The notes below the pieces were generated by a model that saw nothing but the letters and a program-made list of their open reading frames with translations, did not search any database and was not told the DNA's origin. 64,000 nucleotides of DNA, taken from contig NC_092581.1 of the NCBI RefSeq assembly GCF_037975245.1, positions 15,997,303 to 16,061,302 on the forward strand. The letters run 5' to 3'. This stretch comes from Apostichopus japonicus (taxonomy: Eukaryota > Echinodermata > Holothuroidea > Aspidochirotida > Stichopodidae). Made by a program: the position numbers and the translations under genes. Shown here one piece after another: positions 1-10,881 of the stretch; the first letter of the stretch is position 1, and every line of letters starts with the position of its first letter.

Positions 1-1338
1 ATATCTTTTGCCATTAGATAGTGATATATAATATTAATATGGACTCTTTATATCTGAAAAGAATGAGGATAACATTAATGGAGCAGTCTGTTATTGTGAT
101 ATCATTGATCACATATCAAATTGTCTTTTGAAATTGAAATGATGATAAAACTTGAAAATTTTGTAACACCTACGTTAAAGACACGATGTTCTCATTATAG
201 TGAGGGGTGTTGTAAATCCACTTCGGGGGGGGTGTGGGGGGCTTTACTGAAAATGGTTACAAAACAAAAGTATCGAAAAACAAAGGAAATTTTATGCGTT
301 GGTCTTTGTCAAAAATATGAGGTGTCCCAAAACATATTTTTGCACCATGCCATTCAAATAACTTAACTAAATTTTCCAGAGTGTCTGTGTTGATGCCACT
401 TTGTGTAATTTCATGGCCAGTGTCCACAATTTAACTAACCCTTAAATTAGTTATCAACATCTGTCATGCTTTGAATAAAGCATAACTATTCATATCTAAA
501 ATGACAGAATTGTTGTGGGATTAATATAGTTTTGAACATTTATCAAAATATTTGACAAAATTAACCCACACCACCCCTTGGAAGAGCTGCTTCATGGATG
601 GTAGGTGGATGTTTAATCAACACAATAATGTATATGCAAGGAGTTGGGCCATTTTAATGTTATTGTGTATACAGTGGTGGACAAAACTGTGAGGCTGCTA
701 TTTTTTTCTTTTCTTTTTTTCGAATGCCCAATGCATTAATTGTAATTTTCTGTGAATTTTTCTGACGAAGATCCTCATTCATATTTCAACGGTCAAATTG
801 TGTCGTTAATATCCTTTCGTGGTGAGACAGTTTTTTAATGTTATTTTTATATAGTGCAAAGATATTTGTGGATGTTTTCTGTTCGATGTAGAATAAGAAC
901 ATTAGTTTAATAATTTGTTATTGTTCTTGCCTCATTATTTCCCTATATTATCTTTTTTCTATGTAGCGTTAATTGGTAATGGAGGGGAAAATTTCAATCA
1001 TGTTGAGGGCACCGTGACTGCACATGTTAAAAGAAAGTAGTCGGCAGAGGTAATTTATTCAAACTAGAGCACCAATGGTGCAGAAGCTCATACCTTTTCG
1101 AGCTTAAAAATGTAGGGCCCACAAAACTTTATGGCCCACCAAATTTCAGGCCATTTTTCAGATTCCACCAATTTTGGGCCCATGAGGGATAACCCCCCCC
1201 CCCTCCCTCCGTTAGCAGAATCCTGGCCACACCACTGGCTATAATTCCTATTTTCCCCCTTTAAATCCTATTTTACCCACTCTCTCAAACAATACCACTG
1301 ACCTACCCTATTAAACTTTCTCCCCTCTACCTGAGCAG
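1..1338. other. Non-coding sequence without recognised gene
   Basis: AT-rich sequence with short open frames only, none with recognisable protein content. Around 1067-1230 lies a stretch with a C-run (about 1193-1203) and a 'CCACACCACTGG' end that looks like a decayed interspersed repeat. No conserved exon was seen on either strand. Confidence 0.5.
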
Positions 1339-1609
1339 ACCTGAAGCACTCCTTGCCAAAATTTTGGCTGGCTGCCTACATACCTCAGGCTCAAAGACTT
1401 CTAAGAATCGGCAAGTGCTGATTGGCTGTAGGGCTCTCACGCTTACAGTTCAACAGTTAATAACAACTCCCAGTCCTGCTTTAATTCCACTAACAGCCTC
1501 TGCAGAGCTTTACCACAAATGTAAACAAACACTGCAGATACTGGGTGACAAATTAAAGGAGCTTTGGCAAAAGGTGAAGGCTCAGATTTTTTCAAACAAT
1601 GGGGATTAA
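1339..1609 (+). CDS. Candidate last coding exon of an unidentified plus-strand gene
   Basis: A pyrimidine-rich stretch (about 1317-1333) is followed by a CAG acceptor at 1336-1338. The frame then stays open for 89 codons to a TAA at 1607-1609. The predicted tail begins PEALLAKILAGC and ends in KLKELWQKVKAQIFSNNGD, so it is helical-looking and amphipathic, with mixed Lys/Leu spacing unlike translated AT-rich noise. I do not recognise the family. If real, the upstream exons lie before this window or in 1-1338, where none was found. The acceptor leaves one base of a split codon. It could also be a chance open frame, because a decayed repeat follows immediately. Confidence 0.3.
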
Positions 1610-1639
1610 TTGTAATTAATTAACTTTTGACCAAAAATT

Positions 1640-2280
1640 ATTAGGCATCACCTTATTCATACACAATCCAACAATCATCAGTTCAACTTTGAATATGATC
1701 CATCAAAATCTTGAGGAGATTGAGATATTTGAAAATATTACAAAGAATGACCCCCGATGACCCCCTAAATGACATTTGACCTCAATTTTCCGAACACCCC
1801 TCGTAACTCCTATCCCGAGGAACGTTGTGACCAAGTTTCATTATCACTGGCCATACACTGTACGAACAGGAGCAATTTGAAAATATTGGGCCGCGGCCCG
1901 GGCCACAAAAGACCCCTAGTTGATCTTTGATCTGAAATTCATGAACACCCTGAAGGTAAAACTTCCATAGTACTATCGTGACAAACCCTCAACATTGTAC
2001 CATGGAATCTGTAGGAGAAGAAGCATTTTGCGTATTTCCACAAAATGGCCCATTACGGCCCACAGGTGACCTTTGACCCCATATTTCGGACCATCTCTGA
2101 TGGCCCTATACCCAATGGTCCTTGTGTCCAAGTTTCATGAAAATCCATCAAACGTTGTGCGAGTGGGAGCGGTTTTACCAATTGTTGACGGATAGAGTGA
2201 TAGAGTGATAGAATGATAGAGTGATAGACGCCGCACTGTAACAATAGCTCACACCAGCATGCTGGTATGAGCTAAAAACT
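1640..2280 (+). repeat. Interspersed repeat ending in a hairpin and GATAGAGT array
   Basis: This block has repeated phrases of the type 'TGACCTTTGACC' and 'CAAGTTTCAT', a five-copy 8-bp array (GATAGAGT-like, 2191-2230) and a near-perfect palindrome around GCATGC (2248-2273). This organisation is typical of a short interspersed element or LINE 3' tail of marine invertebrates. No protein-coding frame survives. Boundaries are approximate. Confidence 0.55.
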
Positions 2281-5200
2281 TGAGCATCTCAGTGGAATTA
2301 GCAATCAATCTTCTTTGAGTTATATTTAGTAATAAATGCTTTTTTGTTGCAAAATGGTGCTATACTTTGCAACTTTTGAAACAACTTAGAAGAGTTTTGG
2401 ACAGTATAGGTTGAACTGCACATACAATTTTTGGTATTAATCTACTGTATACCAGGATTTATTGTAATATCCTAATATTCTGAGTCCCCTCCCTCTCCAC
2501 CCCCTCTCCCCCCCCCCCTCCAATTTTACGTTGGTTGCACACCTAGATAGAAACCCCAGATCTCATTCTATTTGATGGAGGGATATCCAATGTGTGTATC
2601 CTATTACATTGGTGCTCAGATTGTGGTAGACCAGCCAACCCATCCCCCCCCCCCCCCGTCCCTCAAGTAAAGCCTGAAGATGGCTGCCCGAAACCTGAAT
2701 ATTTCTCAACACACTATTTATTAAACGAAAGATATTCACAGCTCCACATGAATCTGCTTGACTTTGTATAATGGGTTTAAGATCCTCCATTTCAGAGTTG
2801 GGGAGTTCCCAGGCATGAGAATCTTCTCATGCATTACACACAGAGGGTCGCACAGTAAAACATCGAGCAATGGCAGGTATGATGTGGCATAGTTACAAAC
2901 CCAACGCAAACTGCAGCAAAATAAGTAGGAGAAATGTTTCGTTTTTTTTCTCGCTTTTACAAATAGAATTGTATTTTTCAACATATGTATTTTTTGTTGT
3001 ACAAATATGAACATCAAAGATGTTTGAAACACATAGTGTCTCATCGGATATTTTGGAAATAATTCATACCATCTATGTACAAACTTACAAACTGCTCAAC
3101 TGGACAGAATGATCTATATATATATCTACCAAAAAGAACAATCACAATTACACCAAATAAATGAACCGAGCAATTGTCATTTTGCTAGGAATAAAAAAAA
3201 AATCTACAAAACCACTTACATGAAATCATGTATCTCACTTCAAATTTTGTTTTGAAATATTTGCCACCATTAAAACATGATGGAATCGCACCACGACATA
3301 TTGTTAGTGGAGAGAAATTTTGTGGAATAGCATATTACATCACATACTGGTGTCTATAAATAACATTATATACTTGGTGTCGATAAATTCCTTATCACTG
3401 ATCAGTGTCTTTGTTTTATCAATTCTACAAAAAAGAAATTGCAAAATGACAGAAAGATAATCTACATCACTGAACATATTTTGAGAAACATTCCTAACTT
3501 TCCTGGAAATTGTCTGTAATTGTAACTTCCACTTTTCAAGCTTTATCATGAGATATACTAGTGAATTTGTAGCTTTTCTATGTCGGGTCTTATGAAATCC
3601 TGCTTATAAAAGGAATCAGTGGTGGCCCAAATAGACCAGCCGGAAAGACCAAAAAAGACAACTGTGATGTAAAAAATATAAAGCCTCCTTTATGGACACA
3701 TTTGTAATCATTTTGAGACATCATTTTGAGACATCATCTTGACACTTTCAGACATTTTGAGATATCTTTTTGAGATATCATTTTGAGATGTTTCCTTTGT
3801 GCCAAGGAAGACCCTCAGCCCATGTTAAGGAGTAACTTGATTTGAAACTCTGAGAAGTTGTTTTGGATACTCTCAGCAAGTTTAGCTTGCCATGATGGTG
3901 TGGTCTTTTATGTCTCCATACTGCATGACAAGAAATAACTAGTGTGACGACATAATTCACTGGTATTTATGCAGAGTGCAACAAATCTAATGATAGACAT
4001 TTCAATTCAGTATATCTCACCCCCCCCCACCCCCTCTCTAGAGAATAAAAGTGATTTCAGCTCTAAATAAACAAACAAAAATAACATATTTGAATTGGGT
4101 GTTATAGAGGCTACAAGAATGCTTTATTCAAAACAATAAACAAATACTTTTTTAGAAATAACAATACGGTGAATGTTAACAAGATTACTTACTTTTATAC
4201 GGTGAATGTTAACAAGATTACTTACTTTTACACAAGATTTGTAATATACGCCAGGAAAATAAATAACAGTTTGGGAGAAATGAACAATGCTCAGAAGGAA
4301 TGCATTTACATTTTGTTATTAACTTGAATTACATAACCACTACATACTCCTCCACAGCACATCAGAGTCACTCCAGCACAATTATTAGTAGTATGTAAAA
4401 TATTATAACCCAATAGATGAAGATAACCCTCTTATCCACAAAGATACACATAGCTGGTAATTCACCTCATTAAGTGAACAATTCACAATTCTTATACAAG
4501 AAGGCCTTCAGAAAGCTGTTCATTCATTCCCAAATTAGTTAAAGATCTCCGATAAGAGTTCATCTTTTTCATGAAAGGTAACATAGTTTTTGTGTGGTGT
4601 TAAAAAAATGAGCAATTAAAATGCAACAGGTTATAACAGTAGCTATAACCGATGGACATTTTGTGCCATGAGAAAAGTTACATAACAAACACAACAAGGA
4701 GTTTCGTCCCATAACAACAATCAGAATGGTACAAATAAGGCTGATTAAAGCATCTGTGGTCCCACTGTCCTTCCTCAACTGTCTCTGTCCAGATCATTTT
4801 TTGACTTATTTCTTTCGGCAAAGGTTTTCAGTATCTCTTTGTGCAACTGCTAAAACACTATTCAATGGTTTTGTACTGAAGTGTACAATTGACAATTTAA
4901 AGACACAAAAAGTATGTTTGACAAGTTGCAGTTTTCCCATTTCAATATCAAAATTGCAACATGTTAAACAGTATAGCTTTTACTGAAGTACATTTCGTAC
5001 CATAACAAATAACCATCTCTCAAAGTGGCTGGAATCCAAAGTCTAACAAGCTGTTAAATCAGCTTCTCAGAAGCAATGAAAGAAAAAAAAAAACCTATAG
5101 TTAAATGTCAGACTTTTTTGGCACTAAAAAATTGTTGGAATTATGAGTTAGCTCAAAACAAGATACATAATGCAATAATAAACACACTTTTGCATTACTT

Positions 5201-6687
5201 ACTTGTTTGCAACCCCTACTTGTTCTTGTTTACTTAAAATAGTTTGCTATTTTGGTAGTAATTTCGGAATCTACCATAACCTGTCTCACAGTCTCAGGGG
5301 CGCCCTCTTAAAAAAATCCTAGACCTGCCAAATGTTTAAATTTCAATCCAAAAGATTTTTTTTCTTAGAGCTTTCAAGACAATTGAGTTTGAAAAGTGAA
5401 TCTGACAAGGTTCTTAAACTTTGCCATTAATAGCATATTTCCATTAAGTATTTTTCCCATTATCTGAAAACCAAATAAGCCATTATATTTTCTCTATATA
5501 AAGCATTATATATATGATTAGTTATCACATTTTCACTAATGTTTTTTATAAACTAATTCCATCCTACCAATTAATAGTAACAGTATCAGGGTCAATTAAA
5601 AATCTAGAAAGAACTGTGTCTACCTATTAAGTTGTACCACAGAACCTCTTTAGGCTTTCAAAATTTCATATAAGATATGGAAGAAAAAAAAGACTATTAA
5701 TACAAAAGAAGATTCTTCCAAGACCTGTCATATTTATATTTTCATTGTTTATGACAAATATTTTTTACCCTCCTTGCAATTTGCCAGCAAATGTAAAAGT
5801 TTCAAAGGAAAGGGATACCTATGTACACAACAACTCCTGCCATTTTGGATCCATGGTTCCATTATTGAAAGATTATAATATAGAAACAAAGACCTTACTC
5901 CTGGTCAATATTAACAAATATTAGTGTTTTTGCATTAATATTTTAAACTCAAATTTAAAACTTTCATTTCCCTTATTATGAAAGTAGTAGAAGGAACTCG
6001 GCAGATTAATTCAACGGAAATTGCTATGAGGTCGTGGTTTTCCCCAAACGATTCAGAACCCTTTTTGCTGTGAAGCGATCAAGTTTAGCCACCAGAAATC
6101 CTTTTTAGGTTTGTAAGTATCAACAGGATTCAATGTATATGTCACCTGCAATGGCTCGCACACAAAAAGAGGGGGAGGGGGTGTGGGGGTTGGGCTTACC
6201 ATGAAAGCTGAAATCAAGTGTATAACAAAGACACTAATGACACAATGACAAAATACTCAATATTTATAATACAGCAGCTAATCAATATGACTGAACATTC
6301 TAGACAGAATAGGAAATTAGCTGTGATATAACTCACACTAATGCTTTACACCCTTCTAAAGAGCTCTGACATCAAATTTAATAGTAAGAAAGAAAAAAAA
6401 TATTCTTTTATATTGCACAAATTGAAAAAAAAATAAAGAAACAGAAAACTGAATGCTCGAAGATGAAGAAAATAATGACTTGATAACCGACGAAAAAGCT
6501 GTCAGGGTGCCATAGGAGATGAAATAACCAATAGCCCATCATTCCTCAATCTTGAAAAAGTCATAAAGCCATAATTAGATCACGAGTGAAAACAAAACAT
6601 AAACCAGGGGTTCTCAATAGGCATTCTGCTGGTCTATTCTGGATAACGGAATATTTCAAATCGAAACAATCATGTGACAATTTTGCA
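2281..6687. other. Non-coding stretch with simple repeats; possible distal MTF1 3' UTR
   Basis: No conserved exon was found on either strand. It contains C-runs (about 2506-2520, 2644-2657, 4021-4028), a run of TTTTGAGACATCAT-like units (3709-3792) and a G-run near 6172-6194. On the minus strand an AATAAA hexamer (plus TTTATT near 4123) lies about 5.8 kb past the MTF1 stop. A long MTF1 3' UTR is therefore possible but not shown. Confidence 0.35.
4166..4231. repeat. 33-bp tandem duplication
   Basis: Two adjacent, almost identical 33-bp copies beginning ACGGTGAATGTTAACAAG, at 4166-4198 and 4199-4231. The near identity points to a recent local duplication. Confidence 0.8.
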
Positions 6688-7795
6688 ATGCAACATCCTA
6701 ACAACATGCTGACAAGGAGAGATACTTGGTCTGGTAGGCAATTCAACATACTGACAAATGTCTAGGAGAGATAGCTGCTCTAATAAGAAACTCCACATCT
6801 TAACAACATGCTTAGATGGCCAGATCTAATCAGCAATTCAACATCCTAACAACATGCTGACATGAAGAGATACTTGGTCTGGTAGGCAATTCAACATACT
6901 GAAAAATGTCTAGGAGAGATAGCTGCTCTAATAAGCAACTCCACATCTTAACAACATGCTGAGATGGCCAGATCTAATCAGCAATTCAACATCCTAACAA
7001 CATGCTGACAAGGAGAGATACTGTACTTGATCTGGTAGGCAATTCAACGTACTGACAAATGTCACGGAGAGATGGCTGCTCTAATAAGCAACTCCATATC
7101 TTAACAACATGCTGAGATGGCCAGATCTAATCAGCTATTCAACATCCTAACAACATGCTGATAAGGAGAGATACTTGATCTGGTAGGCAATTCAACATAC
7201 TGACAAATGTCAAGGTGAGATGGCTGCTCTAATAAGCAACTCCACATCTTAACAACATGCTGAGATGGCCAGATCTAATTAGCACTTCAACATCCTAACA
7301 ACATGCTGACATGGAGAGATACTTGATCTGGTAGGCAATTCAACATACTGACAAATGTCTAGGAGAGATAGCTGTTCTAATAAGCAACTCCACATCTTAA
7401 CAACATGCTTAGATGGCCAGATCTAATCAGCTATTCAACATCCTAACAACATGCTGACAAGGAGAGATATTTGATCTGGTAGGCAATTTAACATACTGAC
7501 AAATGTCAAGGAGAGATGGCTGCTCTAATAAGCAACTCCACATCTTAACAACATGCTGAGATTGCCAGATCTAATCAGCAGTTCAACATCCTAACAACAT
7601 GCTGACACAGAGAGATCATTGATCTGATAAGCAATTCAGCATACATGACAACATGTTGACATGGCAAGATTGTTGATCTAAAACTCATTCAACATGCCAA
7701 CATGTTACCGTGGGAGATCTAGTAGATGATTTAACATCCATATCAGACATATTCACATAGCATTTTCAATGATCTCATAGTCAATTCAACATGTT
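6688..7795. repeat. Satellite: 148-bp higher-order unit built from three ~49-bp subunits
   Basis: The phrase CAATTCAACATACTGAC recurs at about 6739, 6887, 7040, 7188, 7336 and 7484, giving a period of 148 bp (one interval is 153). Each unit contains three related subunits: GGTAGGCAATTCAACATACTG, AGCAACTCCACATCTTAACAACATGCTGA-like and AGCAATTCAACATCCTAACAACATGCTGA-like. The array decays toward 7600-7795, where only single degenerate subunits remain. It is non-coding on both strands. Confidence 0.9.
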
Positions 7796-9936
7796 AAAAA
7801 TATCAAAAGCAGCAATTTATATGATGGTCTGCTCAGATTAAATACAGTGTTACTTGACATTGGTGTGTCTTGTATGTCTATAAAGAGTGAATCTTTTGTT
7901 CTATTTTACCAACTTAAAGTGACAATTAATCTGGATGATAATCACTTTTACAACACACTATTAGTTCAATTTTACATGGTGACTGTAGATATGAACTATA
8001 CATAAAGTAAGTTAAGCTAACTTAACAACTTGACTGCTACAACTACAATAAATTTAAAGGATGTTTTTCATACATTTGAAATACTTCTCCGAGACACTGA
8101 TGGCATATTATATTACCCATAACAGGAAAATTCAAACATCTCAATATTTCCGTAAGCTTTACTTTAAGTGTAAACACTCATACATAGGATTGATTAAATC
8201 AAGCACGCTTGTATATAGTAATGTGGTTCTGTTGTTCCAATGCCAAAATAGCTGCATTAATTTAGCTTGAGTTACTAGCTACATTTGCTGCACCTTCACA
8301 CTTTGCTCCACACCTTAGTTACCAATCAGCTCATAAAATCGCAATCTCATTGCCACGGATTCAGTTGCTATGGAGAGGTACAAAACTACTAATATATAAT
8401 GAATGCACAAACTTTACAATTAGAGAAACGAAACAGTCAGTACTCTTAATCCTAATACAACAGAAACACAAATAAACCTGAGGTGACCAGTTTGGCATTT
8501 TCCTGTCACTTGTACAACAAACATAGAAATATTGTTTTGGGATAGAAACTTTAAAGATAGTTTGACCCTTAAGTCATCCTTGCAAGCAGATTGACATATA
8601 AAATTTAACAAAAATAAAAACAGAACAGACTAAGCTGAGATTTCTCTACTGAAAGCAAACATTGGTACAGAAATATTCATTGGAAGAAATAGCTTATAGC
8701 AAACAGCTCTCTAGAATGTTTTTTAATATTTTCTATTTTTCTTGAATACTGTCTTTATACCAGAATAATAAATGAGGATGAACATTACCCTTGGTGAGCT
8801 GGCACATGGTCCTGCAAGTGCAGATATTACATCCCTTCTTACATCCATCACTGTCCCTCCCCCCCCCCCTCCTCTCTCTACTGTAGCACCAAAGAATAGT
8901 AACCACTTGGTAGATGGAGATGCAACCTCTTACTGTCCCCACGACATTCCATATATGATCGATGTTTGAACCGTTTTATCACTAAGATGAACCTTAATGT
9001 CTTGAGTGTGATTGGTCATGACTAAAACTCACAGTAAGAGCAAAAACAATTTTGAACGGTAACCTCACTATGTAAGTGAACCGTGCTATGAGCTCTGCTC
9101 TGAGCGTATAGAAATTGAATTATACTGACCAGTTTCTTATAGCTCAAATTTACCAAGCATGAGTACTGACACAATCTTTGAATGTGAAATCAGTAATCAG
9201 ACTAGGAATGAGTACTCCACTAGTACTCATATTCTAGTATAGTTGCTTGTACTCATAACAGACTTGTCATACAAGTACAACAGTATGAGTATGAGTACAA
9301 GTAGAATTTCCCTTGGTGTTACCACAAGTGTGAGTACAAGGCTCTAAGCACGAGTCCGGAATATTTGGACTAAGTTTCGCATGCCCTTAATCAGAATGCT
9401 TCGAATATGAGTCCAAGTCCGAATCCAAAAGGCACAGTAGGAGTATAGGTGTCATGACAAGAGTATCAGCATGGACTCCCTACAAGTCTACTAAGTCCAG
9501 GATCAAGTAATCATACTTCGGCCTAGAACTTAGTACTTGTACTCGTTATCATACATGGAAGAATATCTGCATGCACTCTCCAACATGTTTCTTGTAATTC
9601 TGCTTCAAGTCTGTTAGTAACTCCCAAATGCATCATTTCAATGCGAACTGCCGATACTACATTCTCGCATTAAAAGCAACATACTTCAATGAGCAACGGA
9701 AAAATAGACCGTGAAATTATAAACAGTGGCAAAAGAGCGCAGAAATTTTATGGCCTAGAACCGGATTCAAAACACATTGACCTCACTGGTAATCCTGAGG
9801 TCAACGGTTAGACTGAAAATCTTTTTTTTCTCATATTATCAATCAATACACATAAACTCTGTTACGGCAAAATGTGAGCTAGCTACATCATTACAGCGTT
9901 TGTGCTTGATCAGAATGAGTGACATCATGACCACTG
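7796..9936. other. Non-coding stretch downstream of MTF1 (probable 3' UTR plus repeats)
   Basis: Immediately downstream of the MTF1 stop on the minus strand. No conserved exon is visible. About 9190-9560 is full of GAGTAC/GTACTC-type words on both strands, and a related patch lies near 51200-51290, which suggests a decayed repeat family. A C-run sits at about 8859-8868. Part of this stretch is presumably MTF1 3' UTR, with the end undetermined. Confidence 0.4.
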
Positions 9937-10881
9937 TTAGGTCATTTCACTGGGACTCCCAAAGAAACTAGGATACGGGGACATTCTTGCTTCTGTCTTG
10001 CAGGAACAATCACAGTTACAACCACACCTGTGGCATGACTTCTCTTGATAATAAGCTCTAATGATTTCTGACGTGCTGTTTGGGGTGCTGAGACCGGATA
10101 TGCTTGGTGGTAGTGGTGGTGGCGGTTGTGGTGGTGGTTGTGGTGGCGGTTGTGGTGGTGGTTGTGGGGGAGGATCCACTATAATGGTTTCTGGAGTTGT
10201 CTCTACAGGGACTGACGAAGTAGATGGTGCATCTTTGGACGACTGCTTTGCAGCACAGCTTGAGCAGTGTTTGGAGTCTGTGGTCATGGTCTGAGCTAGG
10301 GAGGTAGTTGCCTGGTTTGGGGTGACGAATATAGCTAGGGGCAACGGTGACGCAGAACCTCCCAGGATCCCTTGGATTGTATTCGCCAATGGCATACTCT
10401 GGAAGGGAGAGTTACTAATGTTTGGCGGTAGTTGCAGGAAGTTACCTTGCGGTGTCTGGATGAGGGTGCCACTGACAAGCTGATGGGGTGTCACCATGGT
10501 TGGTAGCGTACCGTCAGTACCACTTAAATGCGTCTGAGCTGGTATCTGGAGGGTCGGTAAGGAAGTATTTGACGCCTGAGCCAGAGGTATCTGGGCTTGT
10601 CCTTGCAAACTGCTGCCCACGGACACTACAGGATTAGAAAGAATGCTGCCGCTCACTATCTGGGGAGATGCCACCATCGTCGGCAATACCTCCGGCGTGT
10701 AGGAGACGTGTGATGGCAACTGCGTCATGGTAGGCTGTACCACTGCTTGGGTAGGTGCTGGATGTATAGATGATGGTGATGCAGTAACTGTTTGGGGTGC
10801 TGCTTGAGGTGTGGTCAATTGCTCCTGTCTGGTAGGTGTGGTCGGTACATTCACCTGGCCAACTGAATGTGTTGGAGGCAC
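9937..10881 (-). CDS. MTF1: MTF1 coding exon 8 (Pro/Gln-rich region, Cys cluster, stop)
   Basis: The acceptor is CAACAG|GTGCCT; the stop is at 9939-9937. It encodes 314 residues: repeated LPTMVxxxxxVSGxL phrases (at least three), a [12 protein letters not shown] run encoded by a GGCGGTTGTGGT-type array at about 10099-10170, then [12 protein letters not shown] and a 20-residue tail. The repeated phrases suggest internal duplication of an activation segment. Confidence 0.92.
   Translation of the reverse strand: MPPTHSVGQVNVPTTPTRQEQLTTPQAAPQTVTASPSSIHPAPTQAVVQPTMTQLPSHVSYTPEVLPTMVASPQIVSGSILSNPVVSVGSSLQGQAQIPLAQASNTSLPTLQIPAQTHLSGTDGTLPTMVTPHQLVSGTLIQTPQGNFLQLPPNISNSPFQSMPLANTIQGILGGSASPLPLAIFVTPNQATTSLAQTMTTDSKHCSSCAAKQSSKDAPSTSSVPVETTPETIIVDPPPQPPPQPPPQPPPQPPPPLPPSISGLSTPNSTSEIIRAYYQEKSCHRCGCNCDCSCKTEARMSPYPSFFGSPSEMT

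Noticed and set aside
6688-7795. CRISPR-like array of regularly spaced repeats
   Set aside because: The repeated units fill the whole period, the 'spacers' are themselves related subunits, and the context is an animal genome; it is a tandem satellite.
8772-8969. 65-codon plus-strand frame with a Pro run
   Set aside because: The Pro run is translated from a C homopolymer; no splice or start support and it lies in probable MTF1 3' UTR antisense.
10061-10294. Gly/Cys-rich plus-strand frame
   Set aside because: It is the antisense of the PPPQ array in MTF1 exon 8.
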